Origin: Colletes latitarsis
Lineage: Eukaryota > Arthropoda > Insecta > Hymenoptera > Colletidae
Direction of reading: 5' to 3'
DNA: 64,000 bases
Assembly: GCF_051014445.1 (NCBI RefSeq)
Contig: NW_027488370.1
Coordinates: 13,702,001 to 13,766,000 of the forward strand
Below are positions 43,001 to 52,900 of the stretch, piece after piece. A program made the translations under genes and the position numbers. Positions within the stretch are counted from its first letter, which is position 1, and every line of letters begins with the position of its first letter. The notes below the pieces were generated by a model, which saw only the letters and a program-made list of their open reading frames with translations, was not told the origin of the DNA and did no database searches.

Positions 43001-43170
43001 ACCTAACTTGCGTTGTCCTCTAAGATATTGATGGAAACCAGGTTTAATTGACTGTTTCAGTGTTGTACTTCATTACTACGTGATGCAATCCAGAAGAAGC
43101 CCAGGATCTAGCCATCAAGTATGAGAAATATGCGAAAGAATGAGCCTGATGAGAGCAAATCCCAGACCTA
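37028..43170 (+). repeat. Mixed satellite block upstream of the LINE
   Basis: About 35 monomers with local repeats at a five-monomer step (about 38301 matches 39184) and segments related to 22.2-23.6 and 32.2-33.6 kb (for example 41549-43023). One monomer at 38241-38256 has lost an 11-bp copy of the YYAGACCTAAC motif. The block ends inside a monomer at the LINE insertion point. No gene is seen. Confidence 0.8.
43157..43170 (+). repeat. Target-site duplication, left copy (14 bp)
   Basis: The 14 bases aaatcccagaccta immediately precede the LINE and recur right after its A tail at 45409-45422. The left boundary is uncertain by a few A residues because it merges with the tail. Removing the LINE and one copy restores an ordinary in-phase satellite monomer. 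A TSD of this length fits target-primed reverse transcription by an apurinic-type endonuclease LINE. Confidence 0.9.
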
Positions 43171-43395
43171 GGGTCGGCCCGCGGAGTCTCCCTCCGCATA
43201 CCGGCCCATTTGTCTCCTCGACGAGGTGGGCAAGCTCTTCGAGCGTGTGATTGCTGCCCGCCTCGTCGAGCACCTGTCGCGGGGTGATCCCGGTCTGGCC
43301 GACTGCCAGTTCGGTTTCCGGGGGGGCCGATCGACTATCGACGCGATAGGTCGTGTGAGGGCCCTCTCGGAGGCGGCCGTCTCCCGGGGAGGGGT

Positions 43396-43429
43396 GGCAT
43401 TGGCAATATCCTTGGATATTGCCAATGCC
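43396..43429. repeat. Perfect 16-bp inverted repeat with 2-bp centre inside RT motif A
   Basis: Arms 43396-43411 and 43414-43429 are exact reverse complements separated by tt. They encode LAISLDIANA, covering the catalytic Asp. This is long for chance even in GC-rich DNA, and this stretch is not especially GC-rich. It could be an RNA hairpin or codon-level coincidence. Confidence 0.85.
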
Positions 43430-43460
43430 TTTAACACCCTCCCCTGGGAAGAGATAAGGA

Positions 43461-43486
43461 GGGGACTCGAATATCATCGAGTCCCC
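43461..43486. repeat. 10-bp inverted repeat in RT coding sequence
   Basis: Arms 43461-43470 (ggggactcga) and 43477-43486 are exact reverse complements with a 6-base loop. It lies 31 bp after the motif A palindrome and is one of several hairpins in the element. Confidence 0.75.
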
Positions 43487-43808
43487 CCTTGTCTCAGGGC
43501 GGTCGTCGGGGATTATCTCCGCGGCAGGTGGATCGAGTATCCGGGCCGGGATGGTGGTATGCGGAGGGAGGTGTACTGCGGTGTTCCGCAGGGGTCGGTC
43601 CTCGGGCCACTCCTGTGGAACATCGCGTACGACTCGGTGTTGCGGGCCGGCCTCCCCGACGGCGTCAGCACGGTGTGTTATGCGGATGACACACTGGTGC
43701 TGGCCGTCGGGGCGCACTGGGGGAGCGCCATGCGTCGCGCGGAGGAGGGGTCGCAACGCGTCGTCGACCGGATCAGGGGGATGGGGATGACGGTGACGGT
43801 CCATAAGA

Positions 43809-43837
43809 CCGAGGTGATTGCGTTTCATTCACCTCGG
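43809..43837. repeat. 9-bp inverted repeat in RT coding sequence
   Basis: Arms ccgaggtga (43809-43817) and its reverse complement (43829-43837) flank an 11-base loop, in the segment after the YADD box. On its own it would be unremarkable; it counts as part of the series of hairpins in this element. Confidence 0.6.
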
Positions 43838-44478
43838 CAGGATCCGCCACCCCCTCTGATTCGGGTGGGTGGGGCTGACATCGAGGTGAAGCCCCAGATC
43901 AGGTATCTAGGGCTGATCCTCGATAGCCACTGGCGTTTCGAGAAGCATTTCCGCTGCCTGGTCCCCCGGTTGGAAAGGATGGTTGCGGCTCTGGGCCGGA
44001 TCCTGCCCAACCTGGGGGGCCCGGCGGGCCGAGTTCGTCGCCTCTATGTGGCAATGGTCCAGTCGGTGGCCCTATACGGGGCCCCCGTCTGGGCGGACGA
44101 CCTGGCTGCCTCCCGGCGCAGCATGACTATGCTGCGTCGGGTGCAGAGGCGCATGGCGCTCAGGGTCGTCCGCGGGTATCGGACCATGTCACATGAGGCG
44201 GCGACGGTTCTAGCGGGGATGCCGCCCATGGACCTGCTCGCGCGGTCGCACGCGGTGATGTACCGGCACCGCGTCGACCGTCGCGCGGGGGTGGGGGCGG
44301 TCCCGGGCGGGCAGGAACCTGCTTGGGGCGATTTGAAGCGCCAGGCCCGGCAGTCCGAGTTGCTCGCGTGGCAGGAGCGGCTGGCTCTGCCAACCGCGGG
44401 GCACCGGACTGTCGGGGCGGTTCGGCCACTCCTGAAGGAGTGGCTGGGCAGAGGCCATGGCAGCCTCACCTAGCGGAT

Positions 44479-44525
44479 GGCACAGGTATTTTCCGGGCAT
44501 GGCAGCTTCGGAAGATACCTGTGCC
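44479..44525. repeat. 16-bp inverted repeat just after the in-frame TAG
   Basis: Arms 44479-44494 and 44510-44525 pair over 16 positions with a single G-T (wobble in RNA) and a 15-base loop. It starts six bases after the TAG at 44471-44473. A stable hairpin just 3' of a stop recalls readthrough or recoding signals, but most related proteins read through this point without a stop, so a mutation is the simpler view. Confidence 0.75.
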
Positions 44526-44765
44526 GGATAGGGAAGGAGCCGACGGCGCGTTGCTGCCACTGCGACGCTGAGCAGGACGCGGCGGATCATACCCTGGAGG
44601 TATGCCCCGCGTGGGAGGGGGAGCGTCGTGTCCTGGTCGGCGTCGTCGGGCGGGATGTCTCGCTGCCGGGCGTGGTGCGCGCCATGCTCGGCAGCGAGGA
44701 GAAGTGGAGGGCCGTGGCCTCCTTCTGCGAGAACGTAATGTTGCAGAAGGAGGCCGCGGGGAGGG

Positions 44766-44800
44766 AGCGCGAGCTTCAGCGGCGCGCTGAAGCTCGCGCT
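44766..44800. repeat. Perfect 15-bp inverted repeat near the end of ORF2
   Basis: Arms 44766-44780 and 44786-44800 are exact reverse complements with a 5-base loop (ggcgc). They lie in the Arg/Ala/Glu-rich tail after the CCHC knuckle. The predicted RNA hairpin would be very stable. Confidence 0.85.
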
Positions 44801-44923
44801 CGTGCGGTGGCCCGAGGTCGTCGCCCGGTCGCGAGGCGTCGCGGGCGGCCGCCTCGGCGTGGCGGATGATCTAGGCTGGGAGGGGGGTCCTGAGGGGACC
44901 CTCCTCCCGCCAGGCGGCGCCGG

Positions 44924-44968
44924 GTCGGACCGGTTGGGGGTAGGAGTGCCTCCCCCTACCGGTCCGAC
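44924..44968. repeat. 3' UTR hairpin 1 (imperfect ~20-bp stem)
   Basis: The arm gtcggaccgg at 44924-44933 pairs with ccggtccgac at 44959-44968. The stem continues through the G-rich run and its C-rich partner with one small bulge, leaving a loop of about four bases. Confidence 0.75.
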
Positions 44969-45094
44969 GCAAGGGGAGGCACCCTCGGCGGTCTGGTGCG
45001 GCCATGAACGCCCGGCCGCCAAGGGGTGGAAACGGGGTCGCGGGCGGTTGCGAGTTGGGGCTCGCAGCCGCCACTAAACGCGGCCCCGGGACGG

Positions 45095-45131
45095 ATAGCG
45101 GCGGGATGGAGTGGCCCCGTCCCGCCGCTAT
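45095..45131. repeat. 3' UTR hairpin 2 (12-bp stem)
   Basis: Arms atagcggcggga (45095-45106) and tcccgccgctat (45120-45131) are exact reverse complements with a 13-base loop. Confidence 0.8.
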
Positions 45132-45196
45132 GAGGCAGTGTGTCTACTGGGGGGCCGATTGTCCCCCCGGGGGATGGGCGCGAAAGCGCGGGCACG

Positions 45197-45242
45197 GGGA
45201 GGATACCGGAAGAATGCTTCGAGCGATTCCCGGTATCCTCCC
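45197..45242. repeat. 3' UTR hairpin 3 (13-bp stem)
   Basis: Arms gggaggataccgg (45197-45209) and ccggtatcctccc (45230-45242) are exact reverse complements with a 20-base loop. Confidence 0.85.
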
Positions 45243-45326
45243 AAAGCGTGCCGAATGGTCACCGTGGGGTTTTTAGTGGGTAGGTCCCGCGCCTGTCGTT
45301 GTACGGGCGCGGGGAATCCCACACAC

Positions 45327-45358
45327 CCCTCCCACCTCTCCCCAAGGAGGTGGGAGGG
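45327..45358. repeat. 3' UTR hairpin 4 (12-bp stem) next to the A tract
   Basis: Arms ccctcccacctc (45327-45338) and gaggtgggaggg (45347-45358) are exact reverse complements with an 8-base loop. It is the last structure before the tail and so the best placed for recognition by the element's RT. Confidence 0.85.
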
Positions 45359-45385
45359 AGTCTTTCGAAGATTTTCCCCACGACG

Positions 45386-45408
45386 AAAAAAAATAAAAAA
45401 AAAAAAAA
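45386..45408 (+). other. LINE A-rich 3' tail
   Basis: A run of A residues broken by one T, which creates an aataaa motif inside the tail. It runs directly into the right target-site duplication, which itself begins with A, so the exact tail end is ambiguous by about 2-3 bases. It marks the 3' end of the inserted cDNA. Confidence 0.88.
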
Positions 45409-45422
45409 AAATCCCAGACCTA
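45409..45422 (+). repeat. Target-site duplication, right copy (14 bp)
   Basis: This repeats 43157-43170 exactly. The satellite resumes in phase right after it with accaagacctaacatg, a one-base variant of the usual cctagacc segment. Confidence 0.9.
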
Positions 45423-45930
45423 ACCAAGACCTAACATGAATTATTCTCTAAAATAATGATCGAAACCAGGTTTCATTGACTGTTTCAGTGTGGTCCCACA
45501 TTAATACGTGATCCAAACCAGAAAAAACCCAGGATCTGTTCAACAAGTATGTGAAAAACGCGTAAGTATGAGTCTGATGAGGTCAAATCCCAGACCTATC
45601 CTAGACTTAACTTGCGTTATCCTCTAAAATATTGATCGAAACCAGGTTTAATCGACTGTTTCAGCGTGGTGCCACGTTACTACGTGATACAATCCAGAAT
45701 CAGCCCAGGATCTAGCCATGAAGTATGAGAAACATGCGAAAGTATGAGCCTGATGAGGGCAAATCCTAGACCTAACCCAAACCTAACATGCGTTATCCTC
45801 TAAAATATTTATCAAGACCAGGTTTAATTGAATGTTTCAGTGTGGTAACACATTACTACGTGAACCAAACCAGAAAAAACCCAGGATCCGTTCAACAAGT
45901 ATGTTAAAACTGCGACAGTATGACCCTGAT

Positions 45931-48900
45931 GAGGGCAAATCCCAGGCCTAACCTAGACCTAACATGCGTTGTCCTCTAGAATATTGATGGGAACCAGGTT
46001 TAATTGACTGTTTCAGTGTTGTACTTCATTACAACGTGATGCAATCTAGAAAAAGCCCAGAATCTAGCCATCAAGTATGAGGAATATGCGAAAGAATGAG
46101 CCTGATGGGAGCAAATCCCAGACCTAACCTAGACCTAACATGAATTATTCTCTAAAATATTGATCAAAACCAGGTTTATTTGACTGTTTCAGTGTGGTAC
46201 CACATGACTACGTGATCCAATCCAGAAATAGCCCAGGATCTAGCCATGAAGTATGAGAAATATGCGAAAGTATGAGCCTGATCAGTGAAAATCCCAGACC
46301 TAACCTAGACCTAACATGCGTTATCCTCTAAAATATTGAGCGAAACCAGGTTTAATGGACTGTTTCAGCGTGGTACCACACTACTTCGTGATCCAAACCA
46401 GAGAAAGCCCAGGATCTGTTCAAGAAGTATGTGAAAAACGCTAAACTGTGAGCCTGATGAGGGCAAATCCTGGACCTATCCCAGACATAACTTGCGTTAT
46501 CCTCTAAAATATTTATCAAGACCAGGTTTAATTGAATGTTTCAGTGTGGTACCACATTACTACGTGAACCATACCAGAAAAAACCGAGGATCCGTTCAAC
46601 AAGTATGTTAAAACTGCGACAGTATGACCCTGATGAGGGCAAATCCCAGGCCTAACCTAGACCTAACATGCGTTGTCCTCTAGAATATTGATGGAAACCA
46701 GGTTTAATTGACTGTTTCTGTGTTGCACTTCATTACTACGTGATGCAATCCAGAAAAAGCCCAGGATCTAGCCATCAAGTATGAGAAATATGCGAAAGAA
46801 TGAGCCTGATGAGAGCAAATCCCAGACCTAACCTAGACCTAACATGAATTATTCTCTAAAATATTGATCGAAACCAGGTTTAATTGACTGTTTCAGTGTG
46901 GTCCCACATTACTACGTGATCCAAACCAGAAAAAACCCAGGATCCGTTCAACAAGAATGTGAAGAATGCGAAGTTATGAGACCGATGAGTGAAAATCCCA
47001 GGCCTAAACTAGACCTAACATGCGTTATCCTCAAAAATATTGATCGAAACCTGGTTTAATCGACTGTTTCAGTGTGGTACCACATTACTATGTGATCCAA
47101 AACCAGAAAATAACCCAGGATCCGTTCAACAAGTATGTGAAAATCGCGAAAGTATGAGTCTGATGAGGTCAAATCCCAGACCTATCCCAGACTTAACTTG
47201 TGTTATCCTCTAAAATATTGATCGAAACCAGGTTTAATCGACTGTTTCAGCGTGGTACCACATTACTACGTGATACAATCCAGAAACACCCCAGGATCTA
47301 GCCATGAAGTATGTGAAATATGCGAAAGTATGAGCCTGATGAGGGCAAATCCTAGACCTAACCCAAACCTAACATGCGTTATCCTCTAAAATATTTATCA
47401 AGACCAGGTTTAATTGAATGTTTCAGTGTGGTACCACATTACTACGCGAACCAAACCAGAAAAAACCCAGGATCCGTTCAACAAGTATGTGGAGAATGCG
47501 AAAGTATGAGTCTGATCAGTGAAAATCTCAGGCCTTACCCAGACCTAACTTGCGTTTCCTCTAAAATATTGTTGGAAACCAGGTTACATTGACTGTTTCA
47601 GTGTGGTACCACACTACTTCGTGATCCAAACCAGAGAAAGCCCAGGATCTGTTCAAGAAGTATGTGAAAAACGCTAAACTGTGAGCCTGATGAGGGCAAA
47701 TCTTAGACCTAACCCAGACCTAAGATGCGTTATCCTCTAAAATATTTATCCAGACCAGTTTCATTGAATGTTTCAGTGTGGTACCACTTTACTACCTGAT
47801 ACAATCCAGAAACAGCCCAGGATCTAGCCATGAAGTATGGGAAATATGCGAAAGTATGAGCCTGATGAGGGCCAAACCTCAGACCTAACCCAAACCTAAC
47901 ATGCGTTATCCTCTAAAATATTTATCAAGAAAAGGTTTAATTGAATGTTTCAGTGTGGTACCACATTACTACGTGAACCAAACCTGAAAAAGCCCAGGAT
48001 CCGTTCAACAAGTATGTTAAAACTGCCACAGTATGACTCTGATGAGGGCAAATCCCAGGCCTAACCTAAACCTAACATGCGTTGTCCTCTAGAATATTGA
48101 TGGAAACCAGGTTTCATTGACTGTTTCACTGTGGTACTACATTACTACGTGACGCAATCCAGAAAAAGCCCAGGATCTAGCCATCAAGTATGAGAAATAT
48201 GCGAAAGAATGAGCCTGATGAGAGCAAATCCCAGACCTAACCTAGACCTAACATGCGTTATCCTCTAAAATATTGAGCGAAACCAGGTTTAATGGACTGC
48301 TTCAGTGACGTACCACACTACTTCGTGATCCAAACCAGAAAAAGCCCAGGATCTGTTCAACAAGTATGTGAAAAACGCTAAACTGTGAGCCTGATGAGGG
48401 CAAATGTTAGACCTAACCCAGACATAAGATGCGTTATCCTCTAAAATATTTATCCAGACCAGGTTTCATTGAATGTTTCAGTGTGGTACCACTTTACTAC
48501 GTGATCCAATCCAGAAATAGCCCAGAATCTAGCCATGAAGTATGAGAAATATGCGAAAGTATGAGCCTGATGAGGGCAAATCCTAGACCTAACCCAGACC
48601 TAACATGCGTTTTCCTCTAAAATATTTATCAAGATCAGGTTTAATTGATTGTTTCAGTGTGGTCCCACATTACTACGTGATCCAAACCAGAAAAAACCCA
48701 GGATCTGTTCAACATGTATGAGAAATATGCGAAAGAATGAGTCTGATGAGGTCAAATCCCAGGCCTAACCTAGACCTAACATGCGTTATCCTCAAAAATA
48801 TTGATCGAAACCTGGTTTAATCGACTGTTTCAGTGTGGTACCACATTACTATGTGATCCAAACCAGAAAAAACCCAGGATCCGTTCAACAAGAATGTGAA

Positions 48901-49982
48901 GAATGCGAAAGTATGAGTCTGATGAGTGAAAATCCCAGGCCTAACCTAGACCTAACATGCGTTCTCCTCTAAAATATTGATCGAAACCTGGTTTAATCGA
49001 CTGTTTCAGTGTGGTACCACATTACTATGTGATCCAAACCAGAAAATAACCCAGGATCTGTTCAACGAGTATGTGAAGTGTGCGAAAGTATGAGTCTGAT
49101 GAGGTCAAATCCCAGACCTATCCCAGACCTAACCTGCGTTATCCTCTAAAATTTTGATCGAAACCAGGTTTAATTGACCGTTTCAGTGTGGTACCACATT
49201 ACTACGTGATCCAAACCAGAAAAAACCCAGGATCCGTTCAACAAGTATGTGAAGAATGCGAAAGTATGAGTCTGATGAGTGAAAATCCCAGGCCTAACCT
49301 AGACCTAACATGCGTTATCCTCTAAAATATTGATCGAAACCTGGTTTAATCGACTGTTTCAGTGTGGTACCACATTACTATGTGATCCAAACCAGAAAAT
49401 AACCCAGGATCTGTTCAAGGAGTATGTGAAGTGTTGCGAAAGTACGAGCCTGATGAGAGCAAATCCCAGACCATTCCCAGACCTAACTTGCGTTATCCTC
49501 TAAAATATTGATCGAAACCAGGTTTAATCGACTGTTTCAGTGTGGTACCACATTACTACGTGATCCAAACCAGAAAAAACCCCGGATCTAGCCATCAAGT
49601 ATGAGAAATATGCGAAAGAATGAGCCTGATGAGAGCAAATCCCAGACCTAACCTAGACCTTACATGCGTTATCCTCTAAAATATTGAGCGAAACCAGGTT
49701 TAATGGACTGTTTCAGTGTGGTACCACACTACTACGTGATCCAAACCAGAAAAAACCCAGGATCTGTTCAACAAGTGTGTGAAAAACGCGAAAGTATGAG
49801 CCTGATGAGGGCAAATCCCAGACATATCCCAGACCTAACTTGCGTTATCCTCTAAAATATTCATCGAAACCAGGTTTAATTGACAGTTTCAGTGTGGTAC
49901 CACATTACTACGTGATCCAATCCAGAAATAGCCCAGGATCTAGCCATGAAGTATGAGAAATATGCGAAAGTATGAGCCTGAC
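45931..49982 (+). repeat. 4052-bp tandem duplication, copy 1 (23 monomers)
   Basis: Every landmark I checked recurs 4052 bp downstream, including the unusual ccaaaaccag insertion (47097 and 51149), the cctgatggga variant and the ttgtttcact-type variants. From about 48740 it is collinear with 16309-17590 of the left arm, so the unit itself is a fusion of two array regions. Confidence 0.9.
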
Positions 49983-52900
49983 GAGGGCAAATCCCAGGCC
50001 TAACCTAGACCTAACATGCGTTGTCCTCTAGAATATTGATGGGAACCAGGTTTAATTGACTGTTTCAGTGTTGTACTTCATTACAACGTGATGCAATCTA
50101 GAAAAAGCCCAGAATCTAGCCATCAAGTATGAGGAATATGCGAAAGAATGAGCCTGATGGGAGCAAATCCCAGACCTAACCTAGACCTAACATGAATTAT
50201 TCTCTAAAATATTGATCAAAACCAGGTTTATTTGACTGTTTCAGTGTGGTACCACATGACTACGTGATCCAATCCAGAAATAGCCCAGGATCTAGCCATG
50301 AAGTATGAGAAATATGCGAAAGTATGAGCCTGATCAGTGAAAATCCCAGACCTAACCTAGACCTAACATGCGTTATCCTCTAAAATATTGAGCGAAACCA
50401 GGTTTAATGGACTGTTTCAGCGTGGTACCACACTACTTCGTGATCCAAACCAGAGAAAGCCCAGGATCTGTTCAAGAAGTATGTGAAAAACGCTAAACTG
50501 TGAGCCTGATGAGGGCAAATCCTGGACCTATCCCAGACATAACTTGCGTTATCCTCTAAAATATTTATCAAGACCAGGTTTAATTGAATGTTTCAGTGTG
50601 GTACCACATTACTACGTGAACCATACCAGAAAAAACCGAGGATCCGTTCAACAAGTATGTTAAAACTGCGACAGTATGACCCTGATGAGGGCAAATCCCA
50701 GGCCTAACCTAGACCTAACATGCGTTGTCCTCTAGAATATTGATGGAAACCAGGTTTAATTGACTGTTTCTGTGTTGCACTTCATTACTACGTGATGCAA
50801 TCCAGAAAAAGCCCAGGATCTAGCCATCAAGTATGAGAAATATGCGAAAGAATGAGCCTGATGAGAGCAAATCCCAGACCTAACCTAGACCTAACATGAA
50901 TTATTCTCTAAAATATTGATCGAAACCAGGTTTAATTGACTGTTTCAGTGTGGTCCCACATTACTACGTGATCCAAACCAGAAAAAACCCAGGATCCGTT
51001 CAACAAGAATGTGAAGAATGCGAAGTTATGAGACCGATGAGTGAAAATCCCAGGCCTAAACTAGACCTAACATGCGTTATCCTCAAAAATATTGATCGAA
51101 ACCTGGTTTAATCGACTGTTTCAGTGTGGTACCACATTACTATGTGATCCAAAACCAGAAAATAACCCAGGATCCGTTCAACAAGTATGTGAAAATCGCG
51201 AAAGTATGAGTCTGATGAGGTCAAATCCCAGACCTATCCCAGACTTAACTTGTGTTATCCTCTAAAATATTGATCGAAACCAGGTTTAATCGACTGTTTC
51301 AGCGTGGTACCACATTACTACGTGATACAATCCAGAAACACCCCAGGATCTAGCCATGAAGTATGTGAAATATGCGAAAGTATGAGCCTGATGAGGGCAA
51401 ATCCTAGACCTAACCCAAACCTAACATGCGTTATCCTCTAAAATATTTATCAAGACCAGGTTTAATTGAATGTTTCAGTGTGGTACCACATTACTACGCG
51501 AACCAAACCAGAAAAAACCCAGGATCCGTTCAACAAGTATGTGGAGAATGCGAAAGTATGAGTCTGATCAGTGAAAATCTCAGGCCTTACCCAGACCTAA
51601 CTTGCGTTTCCTCTAAAATATTGTTGGAAACCAGGTTACATTGACTGTTTCAGTGTGGTACCACACTACTTCGTGATCCAAACCAGAGAAAGCCCAGGAT
51701 CTGTTCAAGAAGTATGTGAAAAACGCTAAACTGTGAGCCTGATGAGGGCAAATCTTAGACCTAACCCAGACCTAAGATGCGTTATCCTCTAAAATATTTA
51801 TCCAGACCAGTTTCATTGAATGTTTCAGTGTGGTACCACTTTACTACCTGATACAATCCAGAAACAGCCCAGGATCTAGCCATGAAGTATGGGAAATATG
51901 CGAAAGTATGAGCCTGATGAGGGCCAAACCTCAGACCTAACCCAAACCTAACATGCGTTATCCTCTAAAATATTTATCAAGAAAAGGTTTAATTGAATGT
52001 TTCAGTGTGGTACCACATTACTACGTGAACCAAACCTGAAAAAGCCCAGGATCCGTTCAACAAGTATGTTAAAACTGCCACAGTATGACTCTGATGAGGG
52101 CAAATCCCAGGCCTAACCTAAACCTAACATGCGTTGTCCTCTAGAATATTGATGGAAACCAGGTTTCATTGACTGTTTCACTGTGGTACTACATTACTAC
52201 GTGACGCAATCCAGAAAAAGCCCAGGATCTAGCCATCAAGTATGAGAAATATGCGAAAGAATGAGCCTGATGAGAGCAAATCCCAGACCTAACCTAGACC
52301 TAACATGCGTTATCCTCTAAAATATTGAGCGAAACCAGGTTTAATGGACTGCTTCAGTGACGTACCACACTACTTCGTGATCCAAACCAGAAAAAGCCCA
52401 GGATCTGTTCAACAAGTATGTGAAAAACGCTAAACTGTGAGCCTGATGAGGGCAAATGTTAGACCTAACCCAGACATAAGATGCGTTATCCTCTAAAATA
52501 TTTATCCAGACCAGGTTTCATTGAATGTTTCAGTGTGGTACCACTTTACTACGTGATCCAATCCAGAAATAGCCCAGAATCTAGCCATGAAGTATGAGAA
52601 ATATGCGAAAGTATGAGCCTGATGAGGGCAAATCCTAGACCTAACCCAGACCTAACATGCGTTTTCCTCTAAAATATTTATCAAGATCAGGTTTAATTGA
52701 TTGTTTCAGTGTGGTCCCACATTACTACGTGATCCAAACCAGAAAAAACCCAGGATCTGTTCAACATGTATGAGAAATATGCGAAAGAATGAGTCTGATG
52801 AGGTCAAATCCCAGGCCTAACCTAGACCTAACATGCGTTATCCTCAAAAATATTGATCGAAACCTGGTTTAATCGACTGTTTCAGTGTGGTACCACATTA

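Larger units (their letters stand above)
1..43170 (+). repeat. Left arm of a ~176-bp satellite array, about 245 head-to-tail monomers
   Basis: The landmark ggtttaat recurs at 2, 178, 354 and 530, giving an exact 176-bp step. The same spacing (175-177 bp) continues to 43170. Each monomer carries, in order: ggtttaat; gtttcagtgtgg with the palindrome gtggtaccac; a gtgatccaaaccag-like box; the cccaggatc core; a gcgaaagtatgag box; a degenerate cctaa-rich segment; and tatcctctaaaatattga. No monomer was seen inverted. Open frames of 60-104 codons recur but are by-products of the repeat. The length is near a nucleosome plus linker, which is common for centromeric satellites; a centromeric role is inference. 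I do not recognise the family. Confidence 0.97.
43172..44869 (+). pseudogene. LINE ORF2 fragment: reverse transcriptase with C-terminal CCHC knuckle, one in-frame stop
   Basis: The frame is open from the truncation point at 43172, so the first GTG at 43226 is not a true start. Residues are numbered from 43172. A YRPICLLDE-GK-FER segment (about 10-25) precedes RT motif A, LDIANAF, with the catalytic Asp at residue 82 (43415-43417). PQGSVLGP (motif B) is near 139-146 and YADD (motif C) is at 43679-43690. A YLG-ILD stretch (motif E) lies near 245-251. The frame meets TAG at 44471-44473 and then continues to 44869. The downstream part has GHG-FG-YL, a CX2CX8HX4C knuckle (44552-44605) and an Arg-rich tail. 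In the family this protein copies element RNA at a nicked target. Here the endonuclease is missing and a stop separates the RT from the knuckle, so it is almost surely non-functional. Confidence 0.9.
44870..45385 (+). other. LINE 3' UTR with four successive hairpins
   Basis: No reading frame here resembles a known LINE protein. Four inverted repeats follow one another: 44924-44968 (about 20 bp, imperfect), 45095-45131 (12 bp, exact), 45197-45242 (13 bp, exact) and 45327-45358 (12 bp, exact). The last ends 27 bases before the A tract. In several non-LTR elements the RT recognises structured 3' UTR RNA to start reverse transcription; the hairpins suggest such a role here by inference. Confidence 0.75.
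43171..45408 (+). mobile_element. 5'-truncated non-LTR retrotransposon, R1-clade-like
   Basis: About 2.24 kb of GC-rich DNA sits in the AT-richer satellite. It has no 5' UTR, ORF1 or endonuclease domain. It opens in the middle of the RT domain and ends with a structured 3' UTR and an A-rich tract (45386-45408, interrupted by one T). A 14-bp TSD flanks it. RT plus a C-terminal CCHC knuckle after a GHG-FG-YL segment is typical of the R1 clade (R1, TRAS, SART and relatives), most of which are arthropod elements. Only one copy is present, and the homologous positions in other satellite blocks are empty, so it inserted after those blocks formed or was not amplified with them. Clade assignment is from motif memory, not a tree. 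Confidence 0.92.

Noticed and set aside
43226..43228. GTG at 43226 as the true start of the RT
   Set aside because: The frame is open upstream to the truncation point, and residues there match the conserved RT segment before GK-FER. The protein is therefore cut off rather than starting here.
43115..43828. 237-codon frame on the minus strand over the LINE
   Set aside because: It is a shadow of the RT frame in GC-rich DNA. It crosses the satellite/LINE junction, and its translation is low-complexity.
44210..45022. 270-codon minus-strand frame and several plus-strand frames at 44323-45434
   Set aside because: They are Pro/Arg/Gly/Ala-rich translations of GC-rich DNA overlapping the RT tail and 3' UTR, with no recognisable domain.
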